Notes under the pieces: model-generated
What the model was told of the DNA's origin: nothing
Databases searched by the model: none
The model's input: only the letters and a program-made list of their open reading frames with translations
Shown: positions 1-8,369 of the stretch, in pieces
Layout of the letters: each line of letters begins with the position of its first letter
Numbering within the stretch: position 1 is the stretch's first letter
Position numbers and translations under genes: made by a program
Assembly (NCBI RefSeq): GCF_014648915.1
Contig: NZ_BMSA01000004.1
Span: 1-64,000 of the forward strand
Reading direction: 5' to 3'
From: Streptomyces phaeofaciens
Lineage (GTDB): Bacteria > Actinomycetota > Actinomycetes > Streptomycetales > Streptomycetaceae
DNA length: 64,000 bases

Positions 1-86
1 AAGCTCCTGGCCACAGCCAGTTGATCACTGTGTTGCGACGACCCCTGGAATGCGCCGTACGGCGGGGCGGGGGCGGGAATGGCCCG

Positions 87-794
87 TCAGCCGCGGGCGA
101 GCTGCGCGTAGAGCGCCTCGGCGCCGGCGGACAGTCCGCTCTGCACCTGCCGGCTGAGGTCGTCGGCGACCACTTCCAGCAGCCCCTTCTCCACGCCTTC
201 GAGAGCGATCCGGGCGATGTCGGCCGGGTCGGACTTCGGGACGTCCAGGGCGGCGACCATGTCGGTGTCCATGTAGCCGACGTGCAGTGCGGTGACCTGC
301 GTCCCCTGCCCGGCCAGGGCCCCGCGCAGCGCGTTGGTGACCGACCACTCGGCGGCCTTGGCGGCGGAGTAGGCCGCCGCGTCCGGGAGGGAGACCCAGG
401 ACAGGACGGACAGCACGTTCAGGACCGCGCCCCCGCCGTTGCGCGCCAGTACCGGCGCGAAGGCGCGGGTGACGTCCAGCGTGCCGAGCACATGGGTCTC
501 GTACTCCAGTCGGAAGTCGGCGAGGTCGCCGTCGAGGATCCCGGCGCCGGTGGACGATCCGGCGTTGTTGACCAGGAGTGTCACGTCCTGGGCCTGTTCC
601 GCGGCGGCGACCACGGACGCGTGGTCGGTGAGGTCGAGGGCGATCGGGACCGCGCCGGCCGCGGTGACGGTGCGCGGGTCGCGGGCCGCCGCGTAGACCT
701 TGCTCGCGCCGGCTTCGAGCAGGGCGCGGACGAACTTGTCCCCCAGGCCTCGGTTGCCGCCGGTCACGAGGGCGACGGAGCCGTTGAGCGTCAT
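87..794 (-). CDS. Short-chain dehydrogenase/reductase
   Basis: A classical cytosolic SDR of 235 residues, the usual family length. The Rossmann nucleotide-binding motif TGGNRGLG is at about residues 11-18, NNAG at 76-79 and the catalytic YSAAK at 142-146, with serines near 129-132. These show an NAD(P)-dependent carbonyl or alcohol oxidoreductase; the substrate cannot be read from sequence. I start it at the ATG at 794, which has a GAAGAAGG ribosome site; the longer frame to 1031 runs through the operator region. It is divergent from a TetR gene, with two palindromes between them, so it is probably the target of that repressor. Confidence 0.93.
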   Translation of the reverse strand: MTLNGSVALVTGGNRGLGDKFVRALLEAGASKVYAAARDPRTVTAAGAVPIALDLTDHASVVAAAEQAQDVTLLVNNAGSSTGAGILDGDLADFRLEYETHVLGTLDVTRAFAPVLARNGGGAVLNVLSVLSWVSLPDAAAYSAAKAAEWSVTNALRGALAGQGTQVTALHVGYMDTDMVAALDVPKSDPADIARIALEGVEKGLLEVVADDLSRQVQSGLSAGAEALYAQLARG

Positions 795-907
795 GGTGGT
801 GCCTTCTTCCTGGAGTGCGCGGTGGATGCGTGCCGGGCACGCGTCCGGGTCGGCGCGGTGCGGCCGAAGCCGTGCGGGCGCGGTTCGGCCACGGGTGCAC
901 GGCACAC

Positions 908-957
908 GAGGAAACCGATCGGTTTCCTCACGTCTCCGACTGTAAACCGATCGGTTT
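908..957. promoter_or_regulatory. Twin palindromic operators for the divergent TetR/SDR pair
   Basis: The core AAACCGATCGGTTT occurs twice, at 912-925 and 944-957. The first copy extends to a perfect 22-bp palindrome (908-929). The two centres are 32 bp apart, about three helical turns, so both dimers would sit on one DNA face. They lie between the SDR start (794) and the TetR start (991), as expected for an autoregulated TetR repressor. The binding protein is inferred. Confidence 0.8.
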
Positions 958-990
958 CCTCTGTCGAGTGTGCGCGGTACTCTCGTCGGC

Positions 991-1584
991 ATGACCCCAG
1001 GGAAGGCAGCGCCCGGCACGCGGGCCGCCACGTCTGCGCGCGACCGTCTGCTGGACGCCGCGGCCGAGCTCTTCTACCGCGAGGGACCGGGCATCCCCAC
1101 CGACGACCTCTGCCGGGTCGCGGGTGTCTCCAAGCGGTCGATGTACCAGCTCTTCGACAGCAAGGACGCCCTGCTCGCGGCATCGCTGGAACACCTGGCT
1201 CCGGCCGTGACCGCGTCGGTCCTGCCGGCCCCGGACACAGGGCCGGGCCCCCGCGCGCGCATGCTGTACGTGTTCGAGCGGCTGGAGGAGGCGGCCGGTT
1301 CACCCGGCTACCTCGGCTGCCCCTACGCGGCCGCGCAGGTCGCGCTGAGAGACCCCTCGCACACGGCGAGTGTCGTGGCCGCGCGAGTGAAGCGGCGGAT
1401 GCTGGACTTCTTCCGCGCCGAGGCGGCACGGGCCGGAGCCACCGACCCCGACCTGCTCGCCCGCCAGCTGGCGGTGGTCTACGACGGGGCCGCCACCCGC
1501 GCCGGCATCGGCGCCGACGACCTCGGCGGGCTCGCGGTCGTCACGGCCTCCGCGCTGATCGACGCCGCCGGCATCACCGAGTGA
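991..1584 (+). CDS. TetR/AcrR-family transcriptional regulator
   Basis: A 197-residue TetR repressor. The N-terminal helix-turn-helix is at about residues 13-55 (LDAAAELFYREG, then DLCRVAGVSKRSMYQLF), followed by the usual helical ligand-binding and dimerisation domain. I use the ATG at 991, giving MTPGKAAPG; an in-frame GTG at 970 would add seven residues. It is transcribed away from the SDR gene, and the twin palindromes between them are its likely binding sites. The ligand is unknown, probably a substrate or product of the neighbouring dehydrogenase. Confidence 0.93.
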   Translation: MTPGKAAPGTRAATSARDRLLDAAAELFYREGPGIPTDDLCRVAGVSKRSMYQLFDSKDALLAASLEHLAPAVTASVLPAPDTGPGPRARMLYVFERLEEAAGSPGYLGCPYAAAQVALRDPSHTASVVAARVKRRMLDFFRAEAARAGATDPDLLARQLAVVYDGAATRAGIGADDLGGLAVVTASALIDAAGITE

Positions 1585-1640
1585 CCCCGGCGCGGCTCGG
1601 GCCGCCCCCGAAGACAGGGGACGGCCCGCGTACGCCGAGC

Positions 1641-1673
1641 GCCGGCCGGACCCTCGCCGAAGGCCCGGCCGGC
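1641..1673. terminator. GC hairpin between convergent TetR and GH30 genes
   Basis: Perfect 9-bp arms GCCGGCCGG (1641-1649) and CCGGCCGGC (1665-1673) enclose a 15-nt loop in the short gap between two converging stop codons. There is no T-tract, which is common for actinobacterial terminators. Confidence 0.5.
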
Positions 1674-1677
1674 TGGA

Positions 1678-3609
1678 TCAGGCGGCGTTCAGCGTCCATT
1701 TCTGGTTCGCGGCGCCCGTGCAGGTCCAGATCTGCGTGGGGGTGCCGTCCGCCGAGTTGTTGCCCGTGACGTCGAGGCATTTGTTCGCGCCGGTGCTGAC
1801 GACGTCGTGCGTGGTCGAGTTGTACGACCACTGCTGTGCCGCGGTGCCGTTGCAGGTGTAGAGCTGCACTCTCGCCCCGTCGGCCGTCGACGCTCCGCTC
1901 ACGTCGAGGCATTTGCCGAGCGCCCGGACGGTGCCGTCGGATCCGACGGTCCAGCGCTGGGCCGTGCTGCCGTTGCAGCCGTAGAGCTGCACGGCGGTGC
2001 CGTCGGCGGTGGCGCCTCCGGCGACGTCCAGGCACTTGCCGGCGAGCCCGGTGAGGGTGCCGGTGGTGCCGCCGCCCGGATTGCCGGACGGCGTGCCGGT
2101 CCAGGTGAAGGTCGCCGTCGTCCGGGCGGGCAGGGTGTAGACGAAGGACTGGCCGCCCCAGTCGACGCGGACCGAGCGGGCGGACGTGCCGCCGTTGTGG
2201 GCGATCAGCGCCTTGGAGCCGTCCGGATTGCGCCAGGCGACGTTGGGCACGGCGGTGGAGGCGGTGGAGGCGATCCGGTGGGCGCCGGGCCGGACGAACT
2301 TGGTCAGGTGGCCGGTGGTGTAGTACTCGACGGTGTAGTCCACCTGCCCGGCCCGCGGGCCGCCTTCCTGGACGGTGATCAGGCCCGTGCAGGTGCCGCA
2401 GCCGCCGTTGTGCGGGCCCATGTCCTGGTTCAGGGCCAGACTCCACTTGACGAGGCTGCTGCTCCAGTTGCGGGCGTAGTTGACGATGTCGGCCAGGTCC
2501 TCGTTGTGCTGATTGGTGATCCAGGTGCCGCCGGAGTGCTCAGTGCTGAACTGCCGTACGTTCGGGTACTGGTTGTGCACCTGGGTGCCCACGGCCGGGT
2601 CACCGGAGTATCCGTGCCAGGCAATGCCGCCGAAGAGCGGGTCGTTGCGCACGCCGGCGTCCGCGAGGATGGCGGCGCCGAAGTTCGCGTAGTCACCGTA
2701 GTTCCAGTCGTGGATCAGGACCTTGGTGTCGATGCCGGCGGCCCGGAAGGCCGGGTAGACGTGGTTCTTGGTGAACTCGACGAGTCCGGACGGGTTCCAG
2801 CTCATGCCGGGGTAGTTCATGGCCGTGGGGTTGGCGGCCTGGCAGCAGTTCGGCTCGTTCTGCACCGACAGGTAGTCGACGTGCACGCCGGCCGCCTGGT
2901 AGCTCTGGATGTACTTGACCAGGTACTGGGCGTACATGGGGTAGTACTCCCACTTCAGCCAGCCCATCTGGTCCATGCGGCCGTTGTCCTTCATCCAGCC
3001 GGGCGCGCTCCACGGCACACCCTTCACACGCAGCGCCGGATTGAGCTGCTCGGCCTGCGCGGTCAGCAGCCGGACATCGGTGTCGTAGCCGTTCGCGCCG
3101 AAGTCGTTCAGGGTGCAGCAGGTGTCGTCCAGCGAGACGTTGCCGGGCCGGGACAGGTCCGAGGCTCCGATGGGGTTGCGGACGAACGACAGCCCGATGC
3201 CCTCGGTGGGCGAGAACAGCTTGCGCATGACGGTGTCCCGGGTGGCGGCACTGATCGCGCCGCCACGCAGCAGGTGGGCGGTGGTGTCCGTGATGGAGGC
3301 GCCGCCGCCCTCGAACTGCTGGTAGGTCGTGGACTCGTCGACGCTGATCGTCTGGTCGGCGCCGCCGCCCGAGGGGCCGAAGTTCACGGCCGCCTGCTGG
3401 GCGAGACCGCGGGTGACGTTGCGGCCCGCCGCGTCGGACGTCGTGGTCAGCCAGACGTCGACCCGTTCACCCGCCGCGGCCGCCTGCGGGGTCAGTCCGG
3501 GGCCGACGGTCAGCACCAGGACGAGGAGCAGTACGGCGGTCACGGCGGCGGGCAGCCGGTGGGGCGGTGGGGTTCCCCTCAGGGGCGGGAGTCTGAGCGG
3601 CTCAGTCAT
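1678..3609 (-). CDS. Secreted glycoside hydrolase family 30 with C-terminal RICIN domain
   Basis: A 643-residue exported glycosidase. A signal peptide (hydrophobic run at about residues 20-46) is followed by a GH30 (beta/alpha)8 barrel from about residue 75 to 480, beginning at QQFEGGGASITD. The acid/base glutamate is in LSVQNEPN (about residue 252) and the nucleophile in STEHSGG (about 355). The last 120 residues form a ricin-B-type lectin with repeated GKCLDV and QxW motifs that should bind carbohydrate. GH30 enzymes of this layout cleave beta-1,6-linked galactan or glucan; the exact substrate is not settled here. The ATG at 3609 has a GAGAGG ribosome site, and a vegetative-type promoter lies upstream. 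Confidence 0.93.
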   Translation of the reverse strand: MTEPLRLPPLRGTPPPHRLPAAVTAVLLLVLVLTVGPGLTPQAAAAGERVDVWLTTTSDAAGRNVTRGLAQQAAVNFGPSGGGADQTISVDESTTYQQFEGGGASITDTTAHLLRGGAISAATRDTVMRKLFSPTEGIGLSFVRNPIGASDLSRPGNVSLDDTCCTLNDFGANGYDTDVRLLTAQAEQLNPALRVKGVPWSAPGWMKDNGRMDQMGWLKWEYYPMYAQYLVKYIQSYQAAGVHVDYLSVQNEPNCCQAANPTAMNYPGMSWNPSGLVEFTKNHVYPAFRAAGIDTKVLIHDWNYGDYANFGAAILADAGVRNDPLFGGIAWHGYSGDPAVGTQVHNQYPNVRQFSTEHSGGTWITNQHNEDLADIVNYARNWSSSLVKWSLALNQDMGPHNGGCGTCTGLITVQEGGPRAGQVDYTVEYYTTGHLTKFVRPGAHRIASTASTAVPNVAWRNPDGSKALIAHNGGTSARSVRVDWGGQSFVYTLPARTTATFTWTGTPSGNPGGGTTGTLTGLAGKCLDVAGGATADGTAVQLYGCNGSTAQRWTVGSDGTVRALGKCLDVSGASTADGARVQLYTCNGTAAQQWSYNSTTHDVVSTGANKCLDVTGNNSADGTPTQIWTCTGAANQKWTLNAA

Positions 3610-3752
3610 GACACGACCTCTCGGTGGGGGCCCGCACCTTCATGGCTTGAAGGCATACCGGGGCCGGCCCGGAGCCTGCGGCTCGTCCGTGAAGGCGGGG
3701 TGAGGGGCGGGTGGTAGGGCAGTGACACCCAATCGACTTATCTCAAGCCGTG

Positions 3753-3781
3753 ATTAAACTGTTGAGTCATGCCCTCGTCAA
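3753..3781 (-). promoter_or_regulatory. Vegetative-type promoter for the GH30 gene
   Basis: On the minus strand TTGACG (3776-3781) and TTTAAT (3753-3758) are separated by exactly 17 bp, a near-consensus housekeeping (HrdB-type) promoter in a locally AT-rich stretch. It implies a leader of about 135 nt before the ATG at 3609. The rest of the gene-free stretch 3610-3946 shows nothing else I can name. Confidence 0.6.
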
Positions 3782-3946
3782 TACAGCGCGTTGAAGTTTC
3801 CAACCCCCGGCGTGCCCACTTGACGCATTGCCGACATTGCTTGACGGCGCGTCACCCTCCACTCGGAACGAGCCGATGACCTCCTCGGCGCCGTACGGGC
3901 CGACGGGCACGGCGTCCTCCCGCACCGCGCCCGGCCGCACGGCGCC

Positions 3947-5899
3947 TCACGGCGTCCTCACGGCGTCCTCACGGCGTCCTGACGGCGTCCTGACGGCGTC
4001 CTCACGCGCGGGTGCCGACAGGCCGGCTCGCGGGTCGGGGCGGGGTACGTAGACGGGCGCGTCCGACTGGTAGAAGAGGTCGATGTCGGCCTCCTCGCCG
4101 CCGACGATCAGCGTGTCCCACGCCCCGCTCTCCTGGAGCGTCCTCAGCGTCTCCGGGGCGAGCGCCGACAGGTGCGCGCGCAGCGCCTCGTCGGTGGGCA
4201 TCCCGGGCAGACGCGCCGCCAGCCGCTCGCGGATGGCGCTCATACGGTCGAGCAGCACGTCGAGGTCGGACCCCCGCCGGCCTCCACCCGCGTCCGGTTC
4301 CATGCTGCGGGCGACGATGTCCTTGATGGCGCGGGTGGCGCCCTGCTCGTCGGTGGTCACCATGGCGTTCCAGGCCCGGCTCTTGTGCCGGTACTGGAGC
4401 ATGGACATCGCCGCCTCGTGCCGGATGAAGTCGGCGTCACGCAGGGGCCGTCCCTGCCAGGCCCGGCTCAGCGAGCGGGCGAGCGACGTCGCTGACGCGA
4501 GACCGCTGTTGAGGCCGCGTCCGGGCCAGAAGTGGATGGCGTTCGCCGCGTCGCCCAGCAGGAAGCCGAAGGTCCCCGGAGACGTCGCCGTGGGGCGGGC
4601 GAGCTGAGCGGTGAAGCGGGGGCGCTGCACCATGTCCAGACGGAAGGAGGTGATGGCGGTGAGGTCGTCCTCGGCCACCGCGAACAGCTTCAGTCCCTCC
4701 AGGATCCGCTTCCACAGCGGCGAACTGCGCAGCAGTGCGGGCAGGAAGAGGGTTCCGTGCGTGGGGCAGACGAACTCGTTGTCCTGCGCCCGCCCCATGA
4801 CACAGGGCCGGGCGGCGATGCACTCCTCGAAGACCTTGCGGACGGGATCGATGCCGATCACGTTCTCGGCCTCCTCGCGGGTGAGCCGCATGTTCAGGAA
4901 GCCCTCGCCGCGCAGCGAGTTGAGCAGGAACCGGTTCTGCGACACCGTCAGCAGGACACTCATCGGGTCCGTCAGCGCCGACTTGACCCGCAGCCCGAGC
5001 ACGACGTCCTGGAGGTGCTCACCGTCGAGGGAGTAGATCGAGGCGTCCGCCGTACCGAAGCGGTCGGCGTAGTGCTCGCGGGTCCGAGAGCGGCCGCCCT
5101 CGGCGATGACGAGGACATGCTGCCGGGCGGTCCGGTCCTGCTGCTCCGCCGCGTCGAAACGCCGGGGCACCAGCCTGATGGCCGGCCTCCGGTTCGCCAG
5201 CTCCAGCAGCCGGTCCTCGACATGGGCGATACGGATGTTGCGGGGCGGGCGGCCGTCCACGGAGTCGGGGCCGACGGGCCACATCTCGGAGTAGCCGCCC
5301 GCGTCGAACAGCGCCGAGCCGACCTCCTCGGACAGCGCCAGGTACTGCCGGCTCTGGACGGTCACCACCTGCTGGCGCCGTACGTTGCCGTGGCTCTCGT
5401 CCTTCCAGACGATCCGGGCGCAGCTCTTGATCCAACGGCCGTCGTAGACGGTGACGGCCACCCGGCCCCGCAGCCGCTCCTCCAGGGCCAGGGCGAACGC
5501 GAGACCGACGGGCCCGCCCCCCGCCACGGTGACCTGGAGCGTGCCGGGGTCGGCGACGGCGACGCGCGGGGTGTCGAGCAGAGACAGGTCCATGACCGTC
5601 TCCATCACGTCCTGCGCCTCGTAGAGGAAGGTCTCGTCGCCGATGCGGATGCAGTCGCCAGGGCGCAGCACGTGCCGGGTGACGCGCTGCTCGTTCACAT
5701 GCGTCCCGTTCCGGCTGTCGCGGTCGTGGAGGACGTAGCCGGCTCCCTCCGGAACGATCTCGGCGTGCAGACGTGAGGCGCTGGTGCTCACGATGACGAC
5801 CCCGTTGTCGCTCCGGCGCCCGAATGTCACTGGCGCATCGCCCAGCACCACGCTCTGACCAGTGAAGGGACCTGTGCGTCCCACGATGACCGACGGCAC
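3947..5899 (-). CDS. FHA domain fused to FAD-dependent monooxygenase
   Basis: A 650-residue two-domain protein starting at a GTG with a GAGGAG ribosome site. Residues 1-100 form an FHA phosphothreonine-binding domain: GRRSDN, SRLHAEI and DRDSRNGTHVN carry the expected Gly-Arg, Ser/His and Asn-Gly residues. From about 120 a class A flavoprotein hydroxylase fold begins with the GGGPVG dinucleotide motif, and the second FAD motif GDAANAIHFWPGRG is near residue 448. No reductase domain is present, so NAD(P)H would reduce the flavin directly. The substrate is unknown. The next gene upstream is a transmembrane Ser/Thr kinase, which suggests phosphorylation-dependent recruitment. The extreme C-terminus is encoded by 11-bp tandem repeats and looks recently altered. 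Confidence 0.88.
   Translation of the reverse strand: MPSVIVGRTGPFTGQSVVLGDAPVTFGRRSDNGVVIVSTSASRLHAEIVPEGAGYVLHDRDSRNGTHVNEQRVTRHVLRPGDCIRIGDETFLYEAQDVMETVMDLSLLDTPRVAVADPGTLQVTVAGGGPVGLAFALALEERLRGRVAVTVYDGRWIKSCARIVWKDESHGNVRRQQVVTVQSRQYLALSEEVGSALFDAGGYSEMWPVGPDSVDGRPPRNIRIAHVEDRLLELANRRPAIRLVPRRFDAAEQQDRTARQHVLVIAEGGRSRTREHYADRFGTADASIYSLDGEHLQDVVLGLRVKSALTDPMSVLLTVSQNRFLLNSLRGEGFLNMRLTREEAENVIGIDPVRKVFEECIAARPCVMGRAQDNEFVCPTHGTLFLPALLRSSPLWKRILEGLKLFAVAEDDLTAITSFRLDMVQRPRFTAQLARPTATSPGTFGFLLGDAANAIHFWPGRGLNSGLASATSLARSLSRAWQGRPLRDADFIRHEAAMSMLQYRHKSRAWNAMVTTDEQGATRAIKDIVARSMEPDAGGGRRGSDLDVLLDRMSAIRERLAARLPGMPTDEALRAHLSALAPETLRTLQESGAWDTLIVGGEEADIDLFYQSDAPVYVPRPDPRAGLSAPAREDAVRTPSGRREDAVRTP
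3951..4005. repeat. 11-bp tandem repeat at the 3' end of the FHA-monooxygenase gene
   Basis: Five head-to-tail copies of GGCGTCCTSAC run from 3951 to 4005, with a degenerate partial copy ahead of them that overlaps the stop codon at 3947. Because 11 is not a multiple of three, the array encodes an 11-residue period (EDAVRTPSGRR then EDAVRTP), and a change in copy number would shift the reading frame and move the stop. Confidence 0.85.
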
Positions 5900-5943
5900 T
5901 GCGTACTCCTCGTGAACGGTGCTCAGCAGGGAATCCAGTCACG

Positions 5944-5967
5944 CCTCGGGCCCGATCGGGCCCGAGG
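5944..5967. repeat. 24-bp perfect palindrome between kinase and FHA-monooxygenase genes
   Basis: Arms CCTCGGGCCCGA and TCGGGCCCGAGG meet with no spacer, about 150 bp after the kinase stop and 45 bp before the monooxygenase start, both on the minus strand. With no loop or T-tract it resembles an operator at least as much as a terminator. Confidence 0.6.
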
Positions 5968-6112
5968 GTGGACTCGTACATCACCAACACGTAGGTGGAT
6001 CCCGACCGAGTTCAACCGTTCCGGGATGAGTTCTGACCGTATTCGGCACGGGCTCGTCCCGGTCGCGGGTACGGCGGTGAGCTGGGGCCGCCGAGGACGC
6101 CCCGTGGGCCGC

Positions 6113-8050
6113 CTAGGCCCCCTCGTCCTCGCACGTCACCGAGAAGGGCACCGTGTTCGAGCTGGTCCGGAGCGAGTCCTTGACCTCCACGCCGATCTCG
6201 CTCCGCAGCGTGCCGGCCCTCGAGTACGTCGTGAGCCGTACGGTGTCCTGCGCCGTACGGTCTCCGCCCTCGGGGAACGTGACCTTCCGCCACTCCCGGT
6301 CGACCACCGAGCCGTCCTTGGACACCCAGCGGTAGGTGATCTCGGCCGGTACCCGGTCCACGGCGAAGGTGACGGTGAAGGTGGGTGCCTGGCCGGCGGG
6401 CGGCGGGCAGACGCCGACGTAGGTCGTGTGGGCTCCCGTCACCGTCAGGTGGATCGTCCGCGAGGCGGAGGCGTCCTGGTCCTGCTGCCCCTGACTCCCG
6501 GCCGCGGCGGGCGAGGCGACGTCCTCCGCGCTCCGCGCACCGTCGCTCGCGGTCGAGGAGGGGGAACGGGTGCCGGCGGGACCCGCACCCGTCGTGCCGT
6601 CGTCGCCGTGGTCGGTCAGGGCGTAGCCGAGACCGGCGGCGGCCAGGACACAGGCGACGGTACCGGCGATCAGCAGGGCGGAGGCGCGCCGGTCACGGCG
6701 CGGGGCGGGCGGGTCCGGCAGTGCGTTCAGGGTGGGTTCCGCGAACCGCGCCGGGTGCGTCGGCACCGGCTGGACGGCGGAAGGCGGGGTGGTGGGCGGC
6801 GGAGTGGTGGCCGCGTCGCCTGCGGTCGCCGGCCGGGCGAGGGTGGGGTCGTCCGCTGCGGGCCGGTCCACGACCGTCGCCGACCGCGCGAGGGCGGGCG
6901 CGTCCACCGCGGTCGTGATGTCGTCAGCGGTCCGAGTGTCGTCAGCAATCGGCGTGTCGTCGGCGGTCGGAGTGTCCGAGGCCCTCGCGGGGTCGACGGC
7001 GGTCGGCGTGTCCTGGGCCACCACCGGGTCGACGGCGGTCGGTGTGCCGTCGGCGGTCGGCAGATCGACGGCCGACGCCGTATCGACGGCCGACGCCGTA
7101 TCGACGGCCGACGCCGTATCGGCGGCGGCCGGCAGATCGACGGCGACCTGCGTATGCGCGGCGACCGGCGTGGCCGCAGCCGTCGGCGGACCGGCGGCTG
7201 CGGGTGTGCCGCCGGACGCGACGAGCCTCAGGGCCTGCTCGGTCCGCTCGGCGGAGGTGCGTTCGGCGGGGTCCTTGCGCAGGAGTCCCTCGATGACGGC
7301 GCCGAGGGGGCCGGCCCGGCGCGCGGGCGGCAGGTCGTCGTCGACGATGGCGCGCAGGGTGCTCAGCGGAGTGTCCTGGCGGTAGGGCGAGATGCCCTCG
7401 ACCGCCGCGTAGAGCAGGACGCCGAGGGACCACAGGTCGGACGCCGGGCCGGGGGTGCGGCCCAGCGCGCGCTCGGGCGGCAGGTACTCGGGCGAGCCCA
7501 CGACCTCGCCGGTCATGGTGAGGGAGGAGTCGCCCTCGACGGTGGCGATGCCGAAGTCGGTGAGGACGACTCTGCCGTCGTCGGAGAGCAGGACGTTGCC
7601 CGGCTTCACATCGCGGTGGAGTACGCCGACCGCGTGCGCGGCGCGCAGGGCGGACAGGACCTCGGCGCCGATCTCGGCGGCTCGCCGCGGCGGAAGGGGC
7701 CCGCCGCGGAGCAGGTCGCCCAGGGAGCGTCCACGGACGAGCTCCATGACGATCCAGGGGCGGCCGTCGTCGGTGGCGACGTCGTGGACCGTGACCACGT
7801 TGGGGTGGGTGATCCGGGCCGCGGCCCACGCCTCGCGTTCCAGCCGGGTGTACATGCGCTCGATGTCGGCGCGGGACATGCCCGCGGGAGCGCGCACCTC
7901 CTTGACCGCGACCTCGCGGTGCAGCACCTCGTCCCGTGCGCGCCACACCGTTCCCATGCCGCCCTCGCCGAGGCGGGACAGCAGACGGTAGCGGCCGGCG
8001 ACCGTTCGCGAACGGTCCGGCTCCACCGACACGGTGTCCTCGTTGTCCAT
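6113..8050 (-). CDS. Transmembrane Ser/Thr protein kinase (PknB-like catalytic domain)
   Basis: A 645-residue membrane kinase. The catalytic domain at about residues 20-280 has the glycine loop GEGGMG (28-33), the VAVK lysine (50), HRDVKPGN (145-152), DFG (165-167) and SPEYLPPE. A long Ala/Thr/Pro/Asp-rich linker follows (about 290-450), then one membrane segment (about 455-480) and an extracytoplasmic domain of about 165 residues that lacks PASTA repeats and carries three cysteines. I start at the ATG at 8050; the TTG at 8074 lies inside the ribosome site. It is divergent from an AfsR-like regulator and upstream of an FHA protein, so both are plausible substrates or partners. Confidence 0.93.
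   Translation of the reverse strand: MDNEDTVSVEPDRSRTVAGRYRLLSRLGEGGMGTVWRARDEVLHREVAVKEVRAPAGMSRADIERMYTRLEREAWAAARITHPNVVTVHDVATDDGRPWIVMELVRGRSLGDLLRGGPLPPRRAAEIGAEVLSALRAAHAVGVLHRDVKPGNVLLSDDGRVVLTDFGIATVEGDSSLTMTGEVVGSPEYLPPERALGRTPGPASDLWSLGVLLYAAVEGISPYRQDTPLSTLRAIVDDDLPPARRAGPLGAVIEGLLRKDPAERTSAERTEQALRLVASGGTPAAAGPPTAAATPVAAHTQVAVDLPAAADTASAVDTASAVDTASAVDLPTADGTPTAVDPVVAQDTPTAVDPARASDTPTADDTPIADDTRTADDITTAVDAPALARSATVVDRPAADDPTLARPATAGDAATTPPPTTPPSAVQPVPTHPARFAEPTLNALPDPPAPRRDRRASALLIAGTVACVLAAAGLGYALTDHGDDGTTGAGPAGTRSPSSTASDGARSAEDVASPAAAGSQGQQDQDASASRTIHLTVTGAHTTYVGVCPPPAGQAPTFTVTFAVDRVPAEITYRWVSKDGSVVDREWRKVTFPEGGDRTAQDTVRLTTYSRAGTLRSEIGVEVKDSLRTSSNTVPFSVTCEDEGA
7065..7118. repeat. 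18-bp tandem repeat in the kinase linker
   Basis: Three perfect head-to-tail copies of TCGACGGCCGACGCCGTA encode repeated TASAVD hexapeptides in the unstructured linker between the kinase domain and the membrane segment. Related degenerate copies continue on both sides, so linker length could vary between strains without a frameshift. Confidence 0.9.
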
Positions 8051-8297
8051 CGGGGCGATTCTTCCTCTCCTCAAGACGCGGCCGGGACGGGCGCGGACGC
8101 CGCCCCACCTGCGCGTTTGCCGAAGCGTTCTCCCCGGGCCGGTGGTCCGTCCCGTCGACCTGTCGGGAGCCGCTACGAGCTACACGTGGTGACCGGTCTC
8201 CCGGGTTCGACCGAGGACGAAACTGCCGTGCTCCCGCTCCGCTCCGTGGTTCGCCGCCGGGGCCACGACGCGGCGCGACCAAGGTAGGCTCACACCG

Positions 8298-8336
8298 GTC
8301 CATTCCTGTCCAATCCCTGTCTGATCCCGGTCGATT
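8298..8336 (+). promoter_or_regulatory. Direct heptamer repeats upstream of the SARP gene
   Basis: Four related heptamers, GTCCATT (8298), GTCCAAT (8308), GTCTGAT (8319) and GTCGATT (8330), are spaced 10, 11 and 11 bp and end about 34 nt before the GTG at 8370. SARP proteins bind heptamer direct repeats at about 11-bp intervals, so this may be an autoregulatory or cross-regulatory site. The rest of the 319-bp divergent gap with the kinase shows nothing else I can assign. Confidence 0.45.
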
Positions 8337-8369
8337 CGATCGGGCGAGGCCCGTCCGACGAGGGACACT

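Noticed and set aside
30..86. Possible gene end at the left edge of the window
   Set aside because: No frame continues a recognisable protein; I see only short GC-rich sequence after the SDR stop.
21..1769. Long open frame of 582 codons on the plus strand at the left edge
   Set aside because: It is the shadow of the SDR and TetR genes; the protein is Arg/Gly-rich with no family pattern, and it crosses the operator region.
5912..8287. 791-codon plus-strand frame opposite the kinase
   Set aside because: High GC leaves antisense frames open; the kinase motifs are all on the minus strand.
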